Positions 24,901-38,600 of a stretch of 64,000 bases of DNA are shown piece after piece. Source of the DNA: Onchocerca lupi (lineage: Eukaryota; Nematoda; Chromadorea; Rhabditida; Onchocercidae); contig JAOVVO010000241.1 of the NCBI GenBank assembly GCA_028564675.1, forward strand, positions 1 through 64,000, read 5' to 3'. The notes beneath the pieces are model-generated. The model saw nothing but the letters and a program-made list of their open reading frames with translations, was not told the origin of the DNA and did no database searches. The position numbers were made by a program, and so were the translations under genes. Numbering within the stretch: position 1 is the stretch's first letter; every line of letters starts with the position of its first letter.

Positions 24901-27900
24901 GCCAACAATAAATTTTACAAAACATCTCATTTATTTCAAAATATAATTCTACCTGAATTTTAACCATTTTCTTTTGAAAATTTAATATGTCATCAAATTT
25001 CAAAAAACTAAGATTTAAAATTCTTTTAGTCTTCATCATAAGTCAAAATTTTGTTGCTAATTCCATTTTATTTTGCCTATTTTTTCGACATTTTCATTCC
25101 ACATAAATTGTGGCGATTAAAATTTTTTTAACAAAAAAAGATCTCAAATTTCCACAAAAGAATTGAAGAAATAACAAAAATTGAAGTTCTTAAAGAACAA
25201 AACAAACTTTTTTATTCAGCAATATTGCATTTGGATGATAATTTTACAAATAAATCAAATAAAATGAATAATTAATTTTCTGTATTTTAAGTTGGAAAAT
25301 GGAATTTTGAAAAATGAAGTAATAATCAGAAGAATTAATTTCTCTTAAAGCAACTAAAAATTATAAATCATTCAATAAAAAATGAGCCAATATTTAATCT
25401 ACTAAAAAAAATGACGAAATAATTCAATTATTTGAATTCGAAAACTTTTCTGCAAAACTGTACAGCTAAATACAATGTACATTTATTACAATAGTTCGTT
25501 AACAAAAACTTATTTTACCATTTTTTTTTATTTAATAATTAAATAAATGGGATTATTTCTGAAAATTAATCAAATTTATTTTCATTAAAAATATTTTGCA
25601 TTTCTGATAAATTTAATTCGATCATTATAATTAAGTTTATTAAATTTAATTCATTTGGAACTAGATTACTGCATTAATTTGTTATTATTGACATCAGTAA
25701 TTAATATTTAAATTTCCTTCTTTGAAAAATAGTAAAGATTGACCTCATTTTATTTCAGATGAAAATTAATTAATTCAAAATTAATTCATACTTGATAATA
25801 CGATGGAATGAATACTGAAAAAAAAAAAAAATAAAGCATTAGATTGGATGTTCAGCAATAGAACCATCTACAGTAAACAAATAAGCTATTGGTATACTGT
25901 AATAATAGATCAATTATTGATTTTTAACTTGTATTTTTGGCATATAAAAGTGTTTAAAATTAAAATTTAGAATGATGTTTGCAAAAGAAATACATGTTGC
26001 ATTTTCAGCGTAAATAAACATAATTCAAATTTAATTACTTAATTACTATTTCTAATTTATCAAAATTATCATTTTAAAATATTCATTACATGATCAAAAT
26101 TTAGAAAAACAAACCATACTGCCGACAACCAGATTGTTGAATAAGTTCAATCCATTGTTGTGACCATAATTTTTGCTGATTATGACAAATGCCATTATCA
26201 TTGAAGCCCATAATAAATGGATTTGCTGATGCCATCTGTAAAATAAATTCCGATAATTTGAAATAAAATTAAAAACAATTCTTAAATATTCGAAATTGAA
26301 ACTTTTAGAAAATTAAAATATTTTCATGTATTTTCCCTGCAAAATATAAATTGAGGGAGAAATTTTTGTGAAAAACCAAAATGTCATTTTAAAAAAATTT
26401 TAATTCTCAGAAATATTAAAATTCTTGGATGACAATTCTTCTTAAAATATTTCTTCAAAATAATATAAAGTAAAAGAAAAAATTAGTACAATTATTTTAA
26501 ATTCTTCAAAAATATTTGTTATATTTTTTCTAAAATTTAATTTAACTTATATAAGTTTCAATATTCTCAAATAACATTTTAACATTTTGCAGTAAATATG
26601 AAATATAAAATACGTAGGACATGCAGTGCAATAGGATGAAAAATAAAAATATTATTTGCGAAAAAATTTTAAATTTCATAACATTTTACTTTCTGATAAC
26701 AATTTTATCAAAGATAATTATAATCAAAAAAAATTTTTTTTTATTTTTTGATGATGATTATTTCTTAAAAAAAGCAATATATTTGAACGGATCGTAATTT
26801 GGCGACATCATCTTTAGATAAATCTAGCATATGAACATGTCATTGTTTTTCATCAAAAAAGGTATGTTATACTAAATGATGAAATGGATACGGTAATTTT
26901 TATTGAATTCAAAATATTTCATATATTTGAAAAAAAAAAAAAAAGAAAAAGAATTCAGCAAAGAAAATACAATATATGAGAAAATAAGAACTAAAATAAA
27001 ATGTTATATTAATGATAGATATAAGATGACAGCTTTAATTGATTTGATATTATTATCATCGAAAAGATTGCTTTTAGTATAGAAAAGATGCGCATTATAA
27101 GGTTTGATAGTATTATAATATCAAATAAAAAAGCATATATTTTATTGTTAGTGCATAAATACTTGAATTTAATCAATAATTCAGTCAAGTATTGTATTTT
27201 TTTGCATATACAGAAAGTTAAGTTTTGAGATTTAAAGTAAAAAAAAAAATCTTTAAATTTTTGAAGAAAATAAAATAAAGTCTCCGAAGAAATATGCTTT
27301 AACAATATGATAAATAAGATTATATAATGAATCTTTGATAATAATTAAATATTTGTCAGCAAAAATTATTTGATATTTGTTAACATCTATTAATGAAAAT
27401 AGATAGTCTAAATTTAAACATTTGTATGCTTTAAAACATATAGATAAAATTTAACTGTATTTAAAAAATTATTGAAACGAACAAAAGCTATGCAAGTGCA
27501 ATAATATTGAATCTAATGCATTATATATATAATCTTATAAAAAAAAAAAGGGGAAAATACAGTAAACTTTACTTATTGAAAAGTCGTTTAATCGGATACT
27601 TATAAAATAAAAAGTTAAAAGGTTAAAAAACATGAAAAAGACTGAAAATGAAACAAAGAATTACCTGAACATGCGGAAGTAAAACATCAAAATAAGATAA
27701 AGTTTGTGGAATTGGTGCTGATAAGCATACAATCGGATGACATGATGTTGACGAAGTTGAATTATTAGTAATATTATTGCTTGTAATATTTCGATAATCT
27801 GATTTACAGCTCTGATTAGCAATTATATTAGGTACAAATAATTCTCGACTTGTTCCTGGTATACAATCAGTTGAGTTTTCGTCAGATAATTCAGCCAAAT

Positions 27901-28216
27901 GTTCATGATCATGATAATCAACGGTTGATTTAATATCCGAAAAATTTCGATTAAATGTAGAAGGTTGAATTCGAATAGATGGTAACTTATTAAGAGTTGC
28001 AGTAAATATTGATGAAATACCATCCTTATGAGGTGATAATATTTTCGGACGTAAAATAATATCAGCTTCAGATGTTTGACTTGTACTAGGCTTATTAGAA
28101 TATACTTCTCGTTGTTGTTGATGATGATGATGATTACGGTAATATTGTTGATGATTATTCTGATGATGATGATTACTAATTAAATTTTCTACCGAAAAAT
28201 TTAATGATGATGGCAT
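21937..28216 (-). CDS. ceh-2: EMX-class homeobox transcription factor (ceh-2 orthologue)
   Basis: Four minus-strand exons join in frame: 28216-27665, 26235-26115, 24152-23980 and 22029-21937, giving about 312 aa. Residues 4-13 carry an engrailed-homology-1-like repressor motif (LNFSVENLI), followed by His/Gln/Asn-rich sequence. The homeodomain starts near residue 239: KRIRTAFSPQQL, then FELNHYVIGNERREL, SLSLTETQ and VKVWFQNRRTKHKR with Gln50. The NHYV-G-ER and SLSxTETQVKVWFQNRRTK strings are typical of EMX/empty spiracles, and KHKR is the form I recall for nematode CEH-2. The intron between homeodomain residues 44 and 45 is a known position. EMX factors act in the nucleus in anterior/head patterning; C. 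elegans ceh-2 is expressed in pharyngeal and anterior cells. The start could also be the in-frame ATG at 28240; I prefer 28216 because the repressor motif then sits at the N-terminus, as in EMX. The protein ends only 16 residues after the homeodomain's KHKR. Confidence 0.9.
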
Positions 28217-28240
28217 AACAATAATTAATGCTATGAGCAT

Positions 28241-31200
28241 CGACCAAAAAATTTCTTCCAAATAAATGATTATGAAAAATTTTTTCTTCTTTAGTCCTTC
28301 AAAAATTAAGACTAAACAAATATTTGTTGTTTTGCTTTCTTTCTTCGCTTAAAAATAATTAGCTTCGATTAATTTTCATCCATAATTTTCATCATATAAC
28401 AAGAAAATAAATGAAATAGTTCAATATTTCAGTATTTGCCATTCTATATCAAATTATATGAAAACAATAAGGGAAATATTTGGAAATAAAATATTGTTCA
28501 TTCGCAGAATTAGATTTTCATAATTTAAAATATCTTTCTCAATATTCTTCTAAAAATTGAGATTCGTCAAGGAAATTTTTCCAAATAAACAGAACACTGA
28601 ATGAAATATTTACCAATAAGACATTGAAATATCTTTTTAAAAGGCGGAGCAAATTTTCATATACTTTTCCAAGCTCAACAAATGGGTGTCTGAAATCTAT
28701 TCATCTAACTATTTATCTATTATCACTGTCATCATCATCATACTCATTATTCATCATTATCATCATCATTATTACTAAATTTTGGGACAGAGTTAGAGTT
28801 CCAGCAAAAGTTCGAACTGAAACTAGAACTAGAACTAGATGATTAATTTTGATATAAAAAGTGGTATAAAAATAAGATAACAAAATCTCTCCGCCCAGTA
28901 GTCAGAAACTAAGGTGAGGAGAAAAAAATTGCATCACAATACTATTGTTCTTTTTCCCTTTTAAATTTTTTCTACTTTCAATTTTTTATCATTATCATTG
29001 TCATTACTATTATAACTGTTGTCATTGTTGCTGTTGTTATTGTCATCCAAAAAATATCGTCTTGTCCGCTTACCTACTTTTACCTATCACAGATGTGAAA
29101 GATTAAAAAAAAGTAGGTATATTTATATAGAAACAGGCGTCTATTTGAATGCAACGTTATGTCAAAATTTCAATTCAGTCGGTGACGAAATTTCAACATT
29201 ATATCAAAAGCCAAAAGGAACATTTGCATTTTCATTTACATAGATTATTTTTCAACTAGTTTCCAGCATTGAATCAATGATTAGGTGACCTCACTTTGTT
29301 TATCTGTTAAGTTGGAGCGTTTTGGCGGGAACTGTGTTTATCCTTGCGACGTTTTGGCGGGAAACATACTTGTCCTTATGGAAAGGTAAAAAAATTATGT
29401 AAATCTATATTGAAACACGCACCTATTTGAATGCAACGTTGTGTCGAGATTTCAAATTAATCAGTGAACAAATTGCTACGTTGTGTTGAAAGCCGCAACG
29501 AAATTTTACATTTTTAGTTATATAGATTTTATTGTTATAGTCATCATTGTTGTTGTTATCGTTTTTTATTATTATTAATGTCAATATATTATTATTATTA
29601 CAAGTATCACTTTTTCGCTTTATGGTCTATCAAAAATATTCGTAACATTATTGTTTTCATAATAATTGTTATTATTATTACTATTATGAAAAGTAACACT
29701 TTGCTATTTAATTGCTTATTAAAACTATTTGAAAATTCATTATTATTATTATCAGTGAATATTTTTTACTATTATTATAAAAAATATCACTTTATTGCCT
29801 TATTGCGTACTAAAAAAATTCTAAACTAAACAATTCCTCTCATCTCCATTTACAAATTTGAAATTATTTTGCTTAAATTAAAATTTTAAATCCTACACAA
29901 ATTTACATCGAATTTACATCTCTAATATAATTAGTATTTAATATTATTCAGTTTTTTATTCAGATATGTACACATATATTTCAATCTTTTGTAAAATTAT
30001 TAGAGATGAAAATTATGTTATTACTCGTTTTGTCATTTTTATAATTGTTAAATTTTGAAAATTTGATAATTTATAGATTTAAAAGAGAAATATATTTCAA
30101 ATTAATTAGAATAGATTTCATACATAGGTTTAAAATTACAACTTCATTATTTATCATTATTATCATAATCGTACATACTTCATATATTATCATCATCATC
30201 ATTATCATTACCAAAAATTCTTCGTTATCTTTCCCATAAATTTATTCATATCTATTCCTTCCTTTCATTCTTTTTCCTTCTTCTTTTTCCTTTTTTAAAT
30301 CCTCATACTTTTTTGCCCGTTCATTTCCAAATATCACACCATTATCAAAATAATTCATCCATTCCAAAATGATCCCTTCTAATTTACTGATTTTCATTAT
30401 TTTTCATTTGGTGAGAAAATATACCAAATATGTGAATATGCAATTATAATGCCTACCTCTATAACGTATAAGCTCTTTTTGGATTATCTAAAAAAAAAGT
30501 TAAAAAAAGAAAAAAGAACGAACCATTTGGATTAATGGGTTTTACTCATTCTTTTGCTTTATAGCTTATTTACCCGTTTTCATTCCCTTTCCATCTCCGC
30601 TACTTCTTCTTCTATTTCCCCCCGCCTTTCCCCGTTATTCAGTATTCCTATCCCACGAATTGGAATGCATAATCAAATTGATTAAGCGAGGCCAGGAAGA
30701 AAAAAGAAAGGTACCGATAATTGAAATTAAGAAATCATCTTTTTTTTTTTTGCATTATTCGGAAGCCACTCATATATTTATATATATTTATATTGTAAAA
30801 ATTAAATAAATTAATTCGGAAAAAGATTAATTTTTAATTCAAACTTCAATTTATACTTTTGCAAAAAAAGATTTTGCATCCATATTTTGTGGAAATTATC
30901 ATAAATAAAAAATAAATAATATTAGAAACCATTCAATTTTTGTATCCGAATTTTACAAGTGTATAATATTTATATTTTTATGAAATTTTCTGTATTTATA
31001 TTTTTCTAAAAATTATTTCAAAGAAATTAATTGTAGCACAAAGATTTAACCATATAAATTAACCAAATTTCATTATAAAAAGTACATTAACATTATTTGT
31101 AATGATTCAAATTTCTCAACTAATTTTAAATGAAATTAAATGAAAATGTAAATGTTTTTTTCATTTTAAATTAATAAATTAATTATTTCATAATTTCAAG

Positions 31201-34200
31201 TACAAATTTTTTATTAGCTATTTTATCCTTTTTTATTTTCAAATTTGATCAATAATAAATGTGAGACTAAAGAATTAAATCAGAATGCGGAAGAAAGGGA
31301 AAATGTCAGATTTTGGCATAATTAATTTTTAGCTTACTAATTTTGAATTATAATAAAGTATATTAAAATCATTTTAGCTTTCTGTTTGTTAATCTATTAT
31401 AGTTTTGTGAAGGAAAGAAATCAAATGATATTTATGCAAATTTTCATAACAAGTATTTCATTTTTATGCAAAAACTTAATTACTGTTTTTAAAAACATTT
31501 ATTAATATTTATATCATTCAGTATTTTCAGAAATATAGTTCACGTAAAACTTCCATATATAACACAATTATTACGTAATGATAAATTGGACAAATGTAAA
31601 TGTTCCACAGATCAAATCTAAGGAATGCGTTGATTTATTATAAATTAATATAAAAAAAGATTAATATTTTTAGTAATATGAAAGAAATATACGGAACAAC
31701 AATTGGAACCAGAACTATTTAGATTCAAGAATTATATCATTGAAATAAAATTTCTGGTTTTCATCCCCGAATTTTGAGGAATTAAATTAAACTTTTTAAA
31801 ATTTAAACGAAAAATATTTGGACATAATTATTTCAGAACGCTTAGTTTTTATATCGGTAACAATTTAAAGGAAGGTGCTTTTCATTTTTACTTAATTAAT
31901 CTCTTTAATACTTACTTGATCAATTATTCAACTAGTAATCAATCAATTTATGCGGAATCCGATTTTAGGAAATAACTTCCTAATTCTTTCACGACAAAAC
32001 TATCTGCTTACCGTTGAGAGTAATTTTATTCTTTGCCAAACAGCAAAAAAATTTTTATGTACAATATTTTGAAATAATCTCAAAAAATTGAATAATACTG
32101 TAAAATTGCCATAATGGTTGAAAGTAAAATGGTATCTTCAGTAACCTCGCTACCGTAAGTGGTTGAAAATTAAAAGATGGTGATAATTTTAAATGGTACT
32201 TTAAGATCGATCTTATCATATTATCAATGGGAAAATATTGAATTTTACCATTAATATCAATCAGAAACGTGCAATCTAACTTTATTTTTATTAGATTATA
32301 TCCAATTATTTCTACCGTATACTGTTAAAACTGTGGAAGCATATGGTATCATTTACGACGAACTATTCTCTGAATTATTAAATTACAGTTTATTTAATCA
32401 ACATTATAAACAACATATATCCTTACATACATACTATATATATCAACATTTTTACGACCACAAAAAAGTTTTTATAACTTGCACACACGTACGTACGTGT
32501 AAATAGTTAAAAATTTATACGGTAAAAATAAGTAATTGTTGAGGAGAAACAAAAATATTTCAGTCATTAAGAAATTAATCACTTATTTGATTAGGATAAA
32601 AGGAATTGATCAGTCAGAGATAAAATTCACATTTTCAGTAATAATATATGGTTTGATAAAGTAAAATAAAAAGAAAAAAATGCAATGAAAATCCTTCATG
32701 ACCTGATAAATATTTACCGAATTATATCAGATAATTAAATTATTTCAAAGTGATTAATTAATGCGATTTTCGCAAAAGTTTGCACCTTAATCAAACAGCA
32801 TCCTCATTTTTTATATATTATTTTTGTAAATTAAACAAATGAAATATAGATATATGAAATAAAACATAAATTTTACATAGCAACGTAATATAAATGCATA
32901 AAATGAAATGCAATTACATGAAACGAAATATGAATAACTAAAATGAAATACAAATATAAAATTTTAAACATTCTGTTTTAATTCTTTATCTAATGATAAT
33001 ATAGTGCAATAATAATTGAGCAATATTCCTCTTCATATTTCTACTAATTTAGAAATCTTGATTATAAGTCAATTTTTTTTCTGAAAATTTTTCCAAAAAA
33101 AAAGTTGCTATCACTACATATGAAAGAGAGGAAGAAAAGTAATTATAATTTGAATTTTTTAGATTCAAATAATTTCAAATTTTAGTTTTCAATGAAATCA
33201 AAGTTGTAAATTTTCTTAGAGAAAATTTGAAAATTTCAAATTTCAGAAAATCGCTGAAATTTGTAATCCATTTTTTTTCTACCTAAAATTTAAATTCTAT
33301 CGGTATTTTTCTATTTATATGTAATTATTCATGCGATACTAGTAATGATAACTGAGTTAGTATTATTAATGCTTATAGCGATAGCAATGAATATCATAAT
33401 TAAAAAATTAACAATTCATTTGTGAATATTCTCAGTAAAACACTTTTTTCTAAATTTAATTTTATTTGCGGCTTAATCAATAAAGAACTTAAATAATCAT
33501 TCCATGTTTTAATGAGTACTATTGGATCAAAAAAAAAAAGTAACATTGCTTAGATTAAAGACGAAATTGATGTTAGTTATGTTATAAAAATGCAACCATA
33601 ATTCGGGAATTAATGAAAAATCAAAATTTCCGTGAAAAAAAAAGGCTATTCCATGCTAAATTTCGAACAAAAAAATAAATTTTCATAATTTAACAACAAA
33701 AAAACTTATATGCAATTTTTTCTAAAATTATGATTTTGATAGAATAAAATCAAAATTTGAATTTGAAAATAAAAATTTAGTTTCAAGTCTATAAAAAAAA
33801 CATAACTTTTTTTTTCGATTTTTTAGTTAGCAGTCAATAATAAATCATTGTGGAAATTTTTTTTTTTAATATTTCAAACAACTTTTCAAATTGCATAAAA
33901 TCATTAAAAGGAAAATTAAATTTAATGCAGAAATGGTAAAAGTTCGTTTTTTATTGTACCATTTACTCGATAGAAGAAAGAAATATAATATGACAAAAAT
34001 ATTTTACTCAATTCTAGCAAAAAATGCCAAAGGTCATTTTTGACCATTAATCGCCGATCCTTGACCATTGATTGGATGAAAATGGCCGAAATAAATGATT
34101 GCTTATCACTTAATTTATTTGAACATCTTTATTATAATAAATAAGTTCGTATAACTGACCAATAATAGGATAAGCCTAGGATAATTTTGTGAGGCTAACG

Positions 34201-35618
34201 TAAAATTATAAAAAGTTGCCTGCTAATCACTGATAATGATAAATGTGATTTGAGTGCTGTTATTTTAACTGAAGCAACTGATAATCTATTATCAATTATT
34301 ATAAGTACTGAGAAAAAAGGGCTAAATTTTAAAAAAGTGATTATTTATAGAAATTATAAAACAATGATTGTCAAAAAAAGTTTTGAAACAAAAAATCTTT
34401 TATTGGAGTTATCTTTTCTCGACTTGATAAATTATCATTTATGGAATTAATTCGAATAATCTATAAATTTCATCTTCTGCTAGAGAAAAAGTTGCACATT
34501 ATAATTTGCAAATATTGCAACTTAAATACTTAATACTTAATACCGAAAATTAAAAAATTCATCAAATCAGATCGTCCTTTTCAAGTATTAAATAGTAATT
34601 TTTACAAATCAACATATAAATTTTATCTGCTACGATAAATTATTTTGCTGTACTCGGAAATATAAGATTGGAAGGTCTTTTTAAAGATTAATTTAAAAAT
34701 GTTACCTTTTTTGATCGAGTTATGCAAATTTTTTTTCAAATTGTATTTTTTCCTTTTTTTTTTTTTTTTTTTTTTAGATCAAATGAAAATAATTAATTTT
34801 TTCAGTGAAGAGAGCAAAAATACTAACTAATACTTCTTGAATAATTTAATCTTGGGATGAATTTTCGATCATTAGGAAAAAGAGGAGAAGGATTGAATTA
34901 TCACTAAGTCATCATTTAAAATTAAATTATCACTTCTTTCGTTTCTACTCCATAATTCTAAAAGTATTCTAGTCTTTAATTTTTAGTAGAAAATCCAAGA
35001 AAATTAAGAAGATATTATCAAGAAAAAATTTGACTAATTAATCAATATTTGGCATTATCTTCTTAATTTATCTTAATGATAATATAAGCAATCCAGTATC
35101 AGAATGATAATAATGAAATTTTTTTTTATTTTAAAAGGTTTTTTTTTTCTTTTAGTCATTTTTGGGGAAATTCTTATTAGTAACATGTATAAGATGAAAT
35201 GGACATTGCCATATCAGATCAATTTTTGAACCAGTTATCAGTAACCTAATGATTGTTATCAGGAAATATAAGAAATAGAAATGAAAGATTTGCATCTTAT
35301 CATGAATTGAATAACTGATATAATAATAAATTAAGGGCAGTAATAGTTATTAAAAATATTCTTGCTATATATATAATCATCAGTCTAATTACTCATCTTT
35401 GTTTATTATAACAAACAAAAAAAGAATAAACAAATAAATAAAAGAATGTAACTAAGAAAACAACAACAAAATATGAAGACAGAAATGAATAAATGAATGA
35501 AATATGCGAAAAAAACAAAAATATACGAAAAAAATAACAATTTTAAAAAACTTGATTTTTCCATTCTTTTTTTTATATTTTCGATATATTACAAAAGTTT
35601 GCAATATTTTATCAATAA
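28241..35618. other. Intergenic region between EMX and nAChR genes
   Basis: No exon is supported. Contents are trinucleotide microsatellites (TCA/ATT types around 28720-28785, 28985-29050, 29530-29600, 30140-30215), two Helitron-like termini (29055-29530), and AT-rich DNA from 30.2 to 35.6 kb. Between 30590 and 30720 there is a less AT-rich patch with CCCCGCC and a TAATCAAATTGATTA near-palindrome, which could be a homeodomain-type site. At 34040 a GGTCA-TTTT-TGACC inverted repeat resembles a nuclear-receptor half-site pair. Neither is more than a lead. Confidence 0.45.
29055..29530 (-). repeat. Two tandem Helitron-like termini with GGCGGGAA motifs between
   Basis: Two reverse-orientation copies of the terminal motif lie at 29055-29245 and 29385-29530. 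Each has a (C/T)CTATTTGAATGCAACGTT block, a TTTCAA(A/T)T(C/T)A(G/A)TC block and ends in an ATAGATT sequence. Between them, at 29320-29332 and 29352-29364, stand two copies of the 24-bp-array core in the form TTTTGGCGGGAA. There is no helicase remnant nearby, so these are solo or non-autonomous pieces. The + frame at 29019-29243 is a by-product. Confidence 0.65.
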
Positions 35619-38600
35619 TTAATTAATAGCTTGCCGAGTATCATATAAACTTGGTGCCTAAAAATTAAAAGAAAAATTGGATAAATATATTTGTGTATTA
35701 TCTTATTTAGCTAATTGTAATTTAATTAAAAATTCATTTTTTTTAAAAAGTTTTTGAAAATGTTATATTTAATAATCAGTTTCTTTAATAATTATTAAAT
35801 AATATAATCAGGTATGCATTAATGATTTTTATTCATCATGTTTTAAATAATTTTAATTTTATTTAAATCAGTATGTATTAATTTAAAAAATGAAATACGA
35901 AGAGAATCTTTTAAACGGAAGTTTTCATGATTATTTAATAAATTAATAATCATGAAAACTTTCGGTTTAATAAAAAAAAGAATGATTTAATAAATTAATA
36001 ATATGTTTCCTTTATCTAAATGTGTAAAATTCTTTGACGTAAATTAATTTGTTTTCATTTTTTAAAATTTATTGTTAAATTTTGTTGCAAAAATTTTTTA
36101 GTACAAAATTATATTATAAAATTTGTTTTACGAGTTATGATTTCAATTTTTGCTTCTTGAAAATATATGATACTGTAAAAAAAAAATTTTAAAATAAATA
36201 TAGTCAATTATTACCTGAAAAAGAATTAGGATTGTGCCCAAAAAACATGCAATTGAAAAAAGCAAAAGAAATAATCTATCAAGTACCAAAGCAACGAATT
36301 TCCAATCTTCATCAATCTGCAAGAAATTTTTTTGTTTTTTTGCAAAATAATTATTATTAATTAAATTTTATATCCTGAATAACTGAATTTTTTGAGTAAA
36401 TTTGAATTATACTTTTAAAAATATTATTAAATAAATCATGATAAAGATGCATTTTTCAAATCGTCAGAAAAAAAAAATTGAAACAAATTTCTTTCCTAAT
36501 CTTGATTAATCAAATTATCTCAATCATAACTGGTAGTAGTACTTCTAAAATATTCAAAATATATATTAATAATAACCATAAGTGTCTGTAAAAAATAAAT
36601 ATTAATTAAATACTTAAAAAAAATTTTTTTTCAAAAATATTTTTTTTTCAAAAATACTTAATAAGTATTTCTGAAATAAGTATTGAATATATTAAATGTT
36701 TGCAAAAATTTTTATGAAGCAAAAATTCGATATTTTAAATCAAAAAATTTAATAAAGGAATTAAATATAAATACGCAAGTTTTCACTTATTTTTGTAAGT
36801 ATTCAAATTTTTGATTATATCAAATATGAATTGATTTCTGAGAAACTTATCATCATTAATAATAAGTTTTATACTATCTATTTATATACAATTTAATCCA
36901 GCATTCATAATTGATATAATCAGAATTGTTAGTTATTGAAATTCTTTTTTTAAGATATTATTAAATTGATTATCTAAAATTTATATTAATCATAATATTA
37001 TTCGTTTAAATTCAATTTATTCTAATTCATCACAAAATTTTATTACATATCAATGATATATTTGATAAGAAATAGCAAATAGTTTTATTTATTTCACTGA
37101 ACAAATCATAACTATATAAATTATTCAAGTATTTAAATATAAGTATTCAAGTTTTTAATTATTTCAAATAAAATTTGTTTTTGAATCTTCACATCTTACC
37201 ATCGCTTCGCGATCTTTCTTTTTGAGCATTTGCGCGATAAAGCAAACATTCTCGAATGCCTTAATGACATGTGGTGAACGGTAAATTTTCTGAATTTCTT
37301 GAGTAATTCGTTTGTTTATATTTTGGCAATTATCACAGTTCACTTTTTGTTCATAACGATTGATAATCATACTATCACCTGAAATTAAAATCGAAAATTA
37401 AATACACAATGATACTTATTATCGGAATAATATATTTTTCCATTAGTGAAAGATTGGATTAATTTAATTTGCAAAAAAAAACAAAAAAATTCGAATTTAA
37501 AGCATAAAAATAAGAAAATTTATTTTCATATTATATTTTTTAATTATCACATTTCAAGGTTTTACTCTGTGCTGCAAAAATGATAAAATTTCAAAATTAA
37601 CAATTAATTAATAGTAACTATAATTACTTGACATATTTCAATTGAATGATCATATATTTTTAATCGTGTAATCAATAATCATATTTCAATCAGATAATTA
37701 TTATTTCATCCATTAAATGATTACACAGATCAAATTCAATCAAATTCCTTGTAAGACATGTGCATTCTCATCAAATGATTATTTATTTTGATTAATAAAT
37801 GAACAATTAAATTTAATAAAATTTTGTAAAATATACGCATATTTCGATGCAAATGATCAGTTATTATTTTAACCTATTAAATTAATTACTAGAATTAAAT
37901 GAAGTGATGTGAAACGTATATATTTCAATTAAATGATTATTTATTTCAATTTTATCTTAAATGGCCATTAGTCAACAGTTATATTAAAATAATATACATG
38001 CTTAATTTTTTCATATTTTCTTTCGCTAAAATCCGAAAAAAAAATTCAAATATTTGACTGGTGCTTGCAATGTTTATATTGTGCGAAAAAAAACTCTTTA
38101 AAAAAGAAATTAAAAACAATTGATGTTTGCAAAATTGTTTTTTTTGTGAAAAATTTTTGAAGTTTTTTTATAAAAAAACTTAGAATTTGCTTCAAATTTT
38201 AAAAATCACCTCGCCGATAATCTACTACTCTACGAACTGCTTCATCAATTTTGATTAATGTTGGTCGTTGCATAAACAATATTTTAGGTAATATCCTGAG
38301 AAATAGCCATTTGACCCAAATTGGCATTTGATGAGTTGATGGCCTTCGAAAATGCAAATTCAATGCTGCCAATAATTAAAAAAAAAACATTAATAGCTTC
38401 TTGTTTTGCCTAGTTTTAACTTTTTTCTTTTATTTTTAAAGTAAACAATTATCATTGATTTCGATTTTATTTGTAAAATGTCCAGAAATTAAATTTTTTT
38501 AAAAATTGAATTTTGAAATTTTACACAAATAATAATAAAATTTTTTTTAATTATTCTTCAAAAAAAAAAAAAAAATTGAAATTTTTAACAAAAAGAAAAA

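Noticed and set aside
28624..28842. 72-codon + strand frame
   Set aside because: It is made of TCA/ATT microsatellite and short tandem GAACTA repeats, with no coding signal.
29019..29243. 74-codon + strand frame including LTYHRCERLKKSRY-like residues
   Set aside because: It lies in a reverse-orientation Helitron-like terminus and changes frame in other copies of that terminus.
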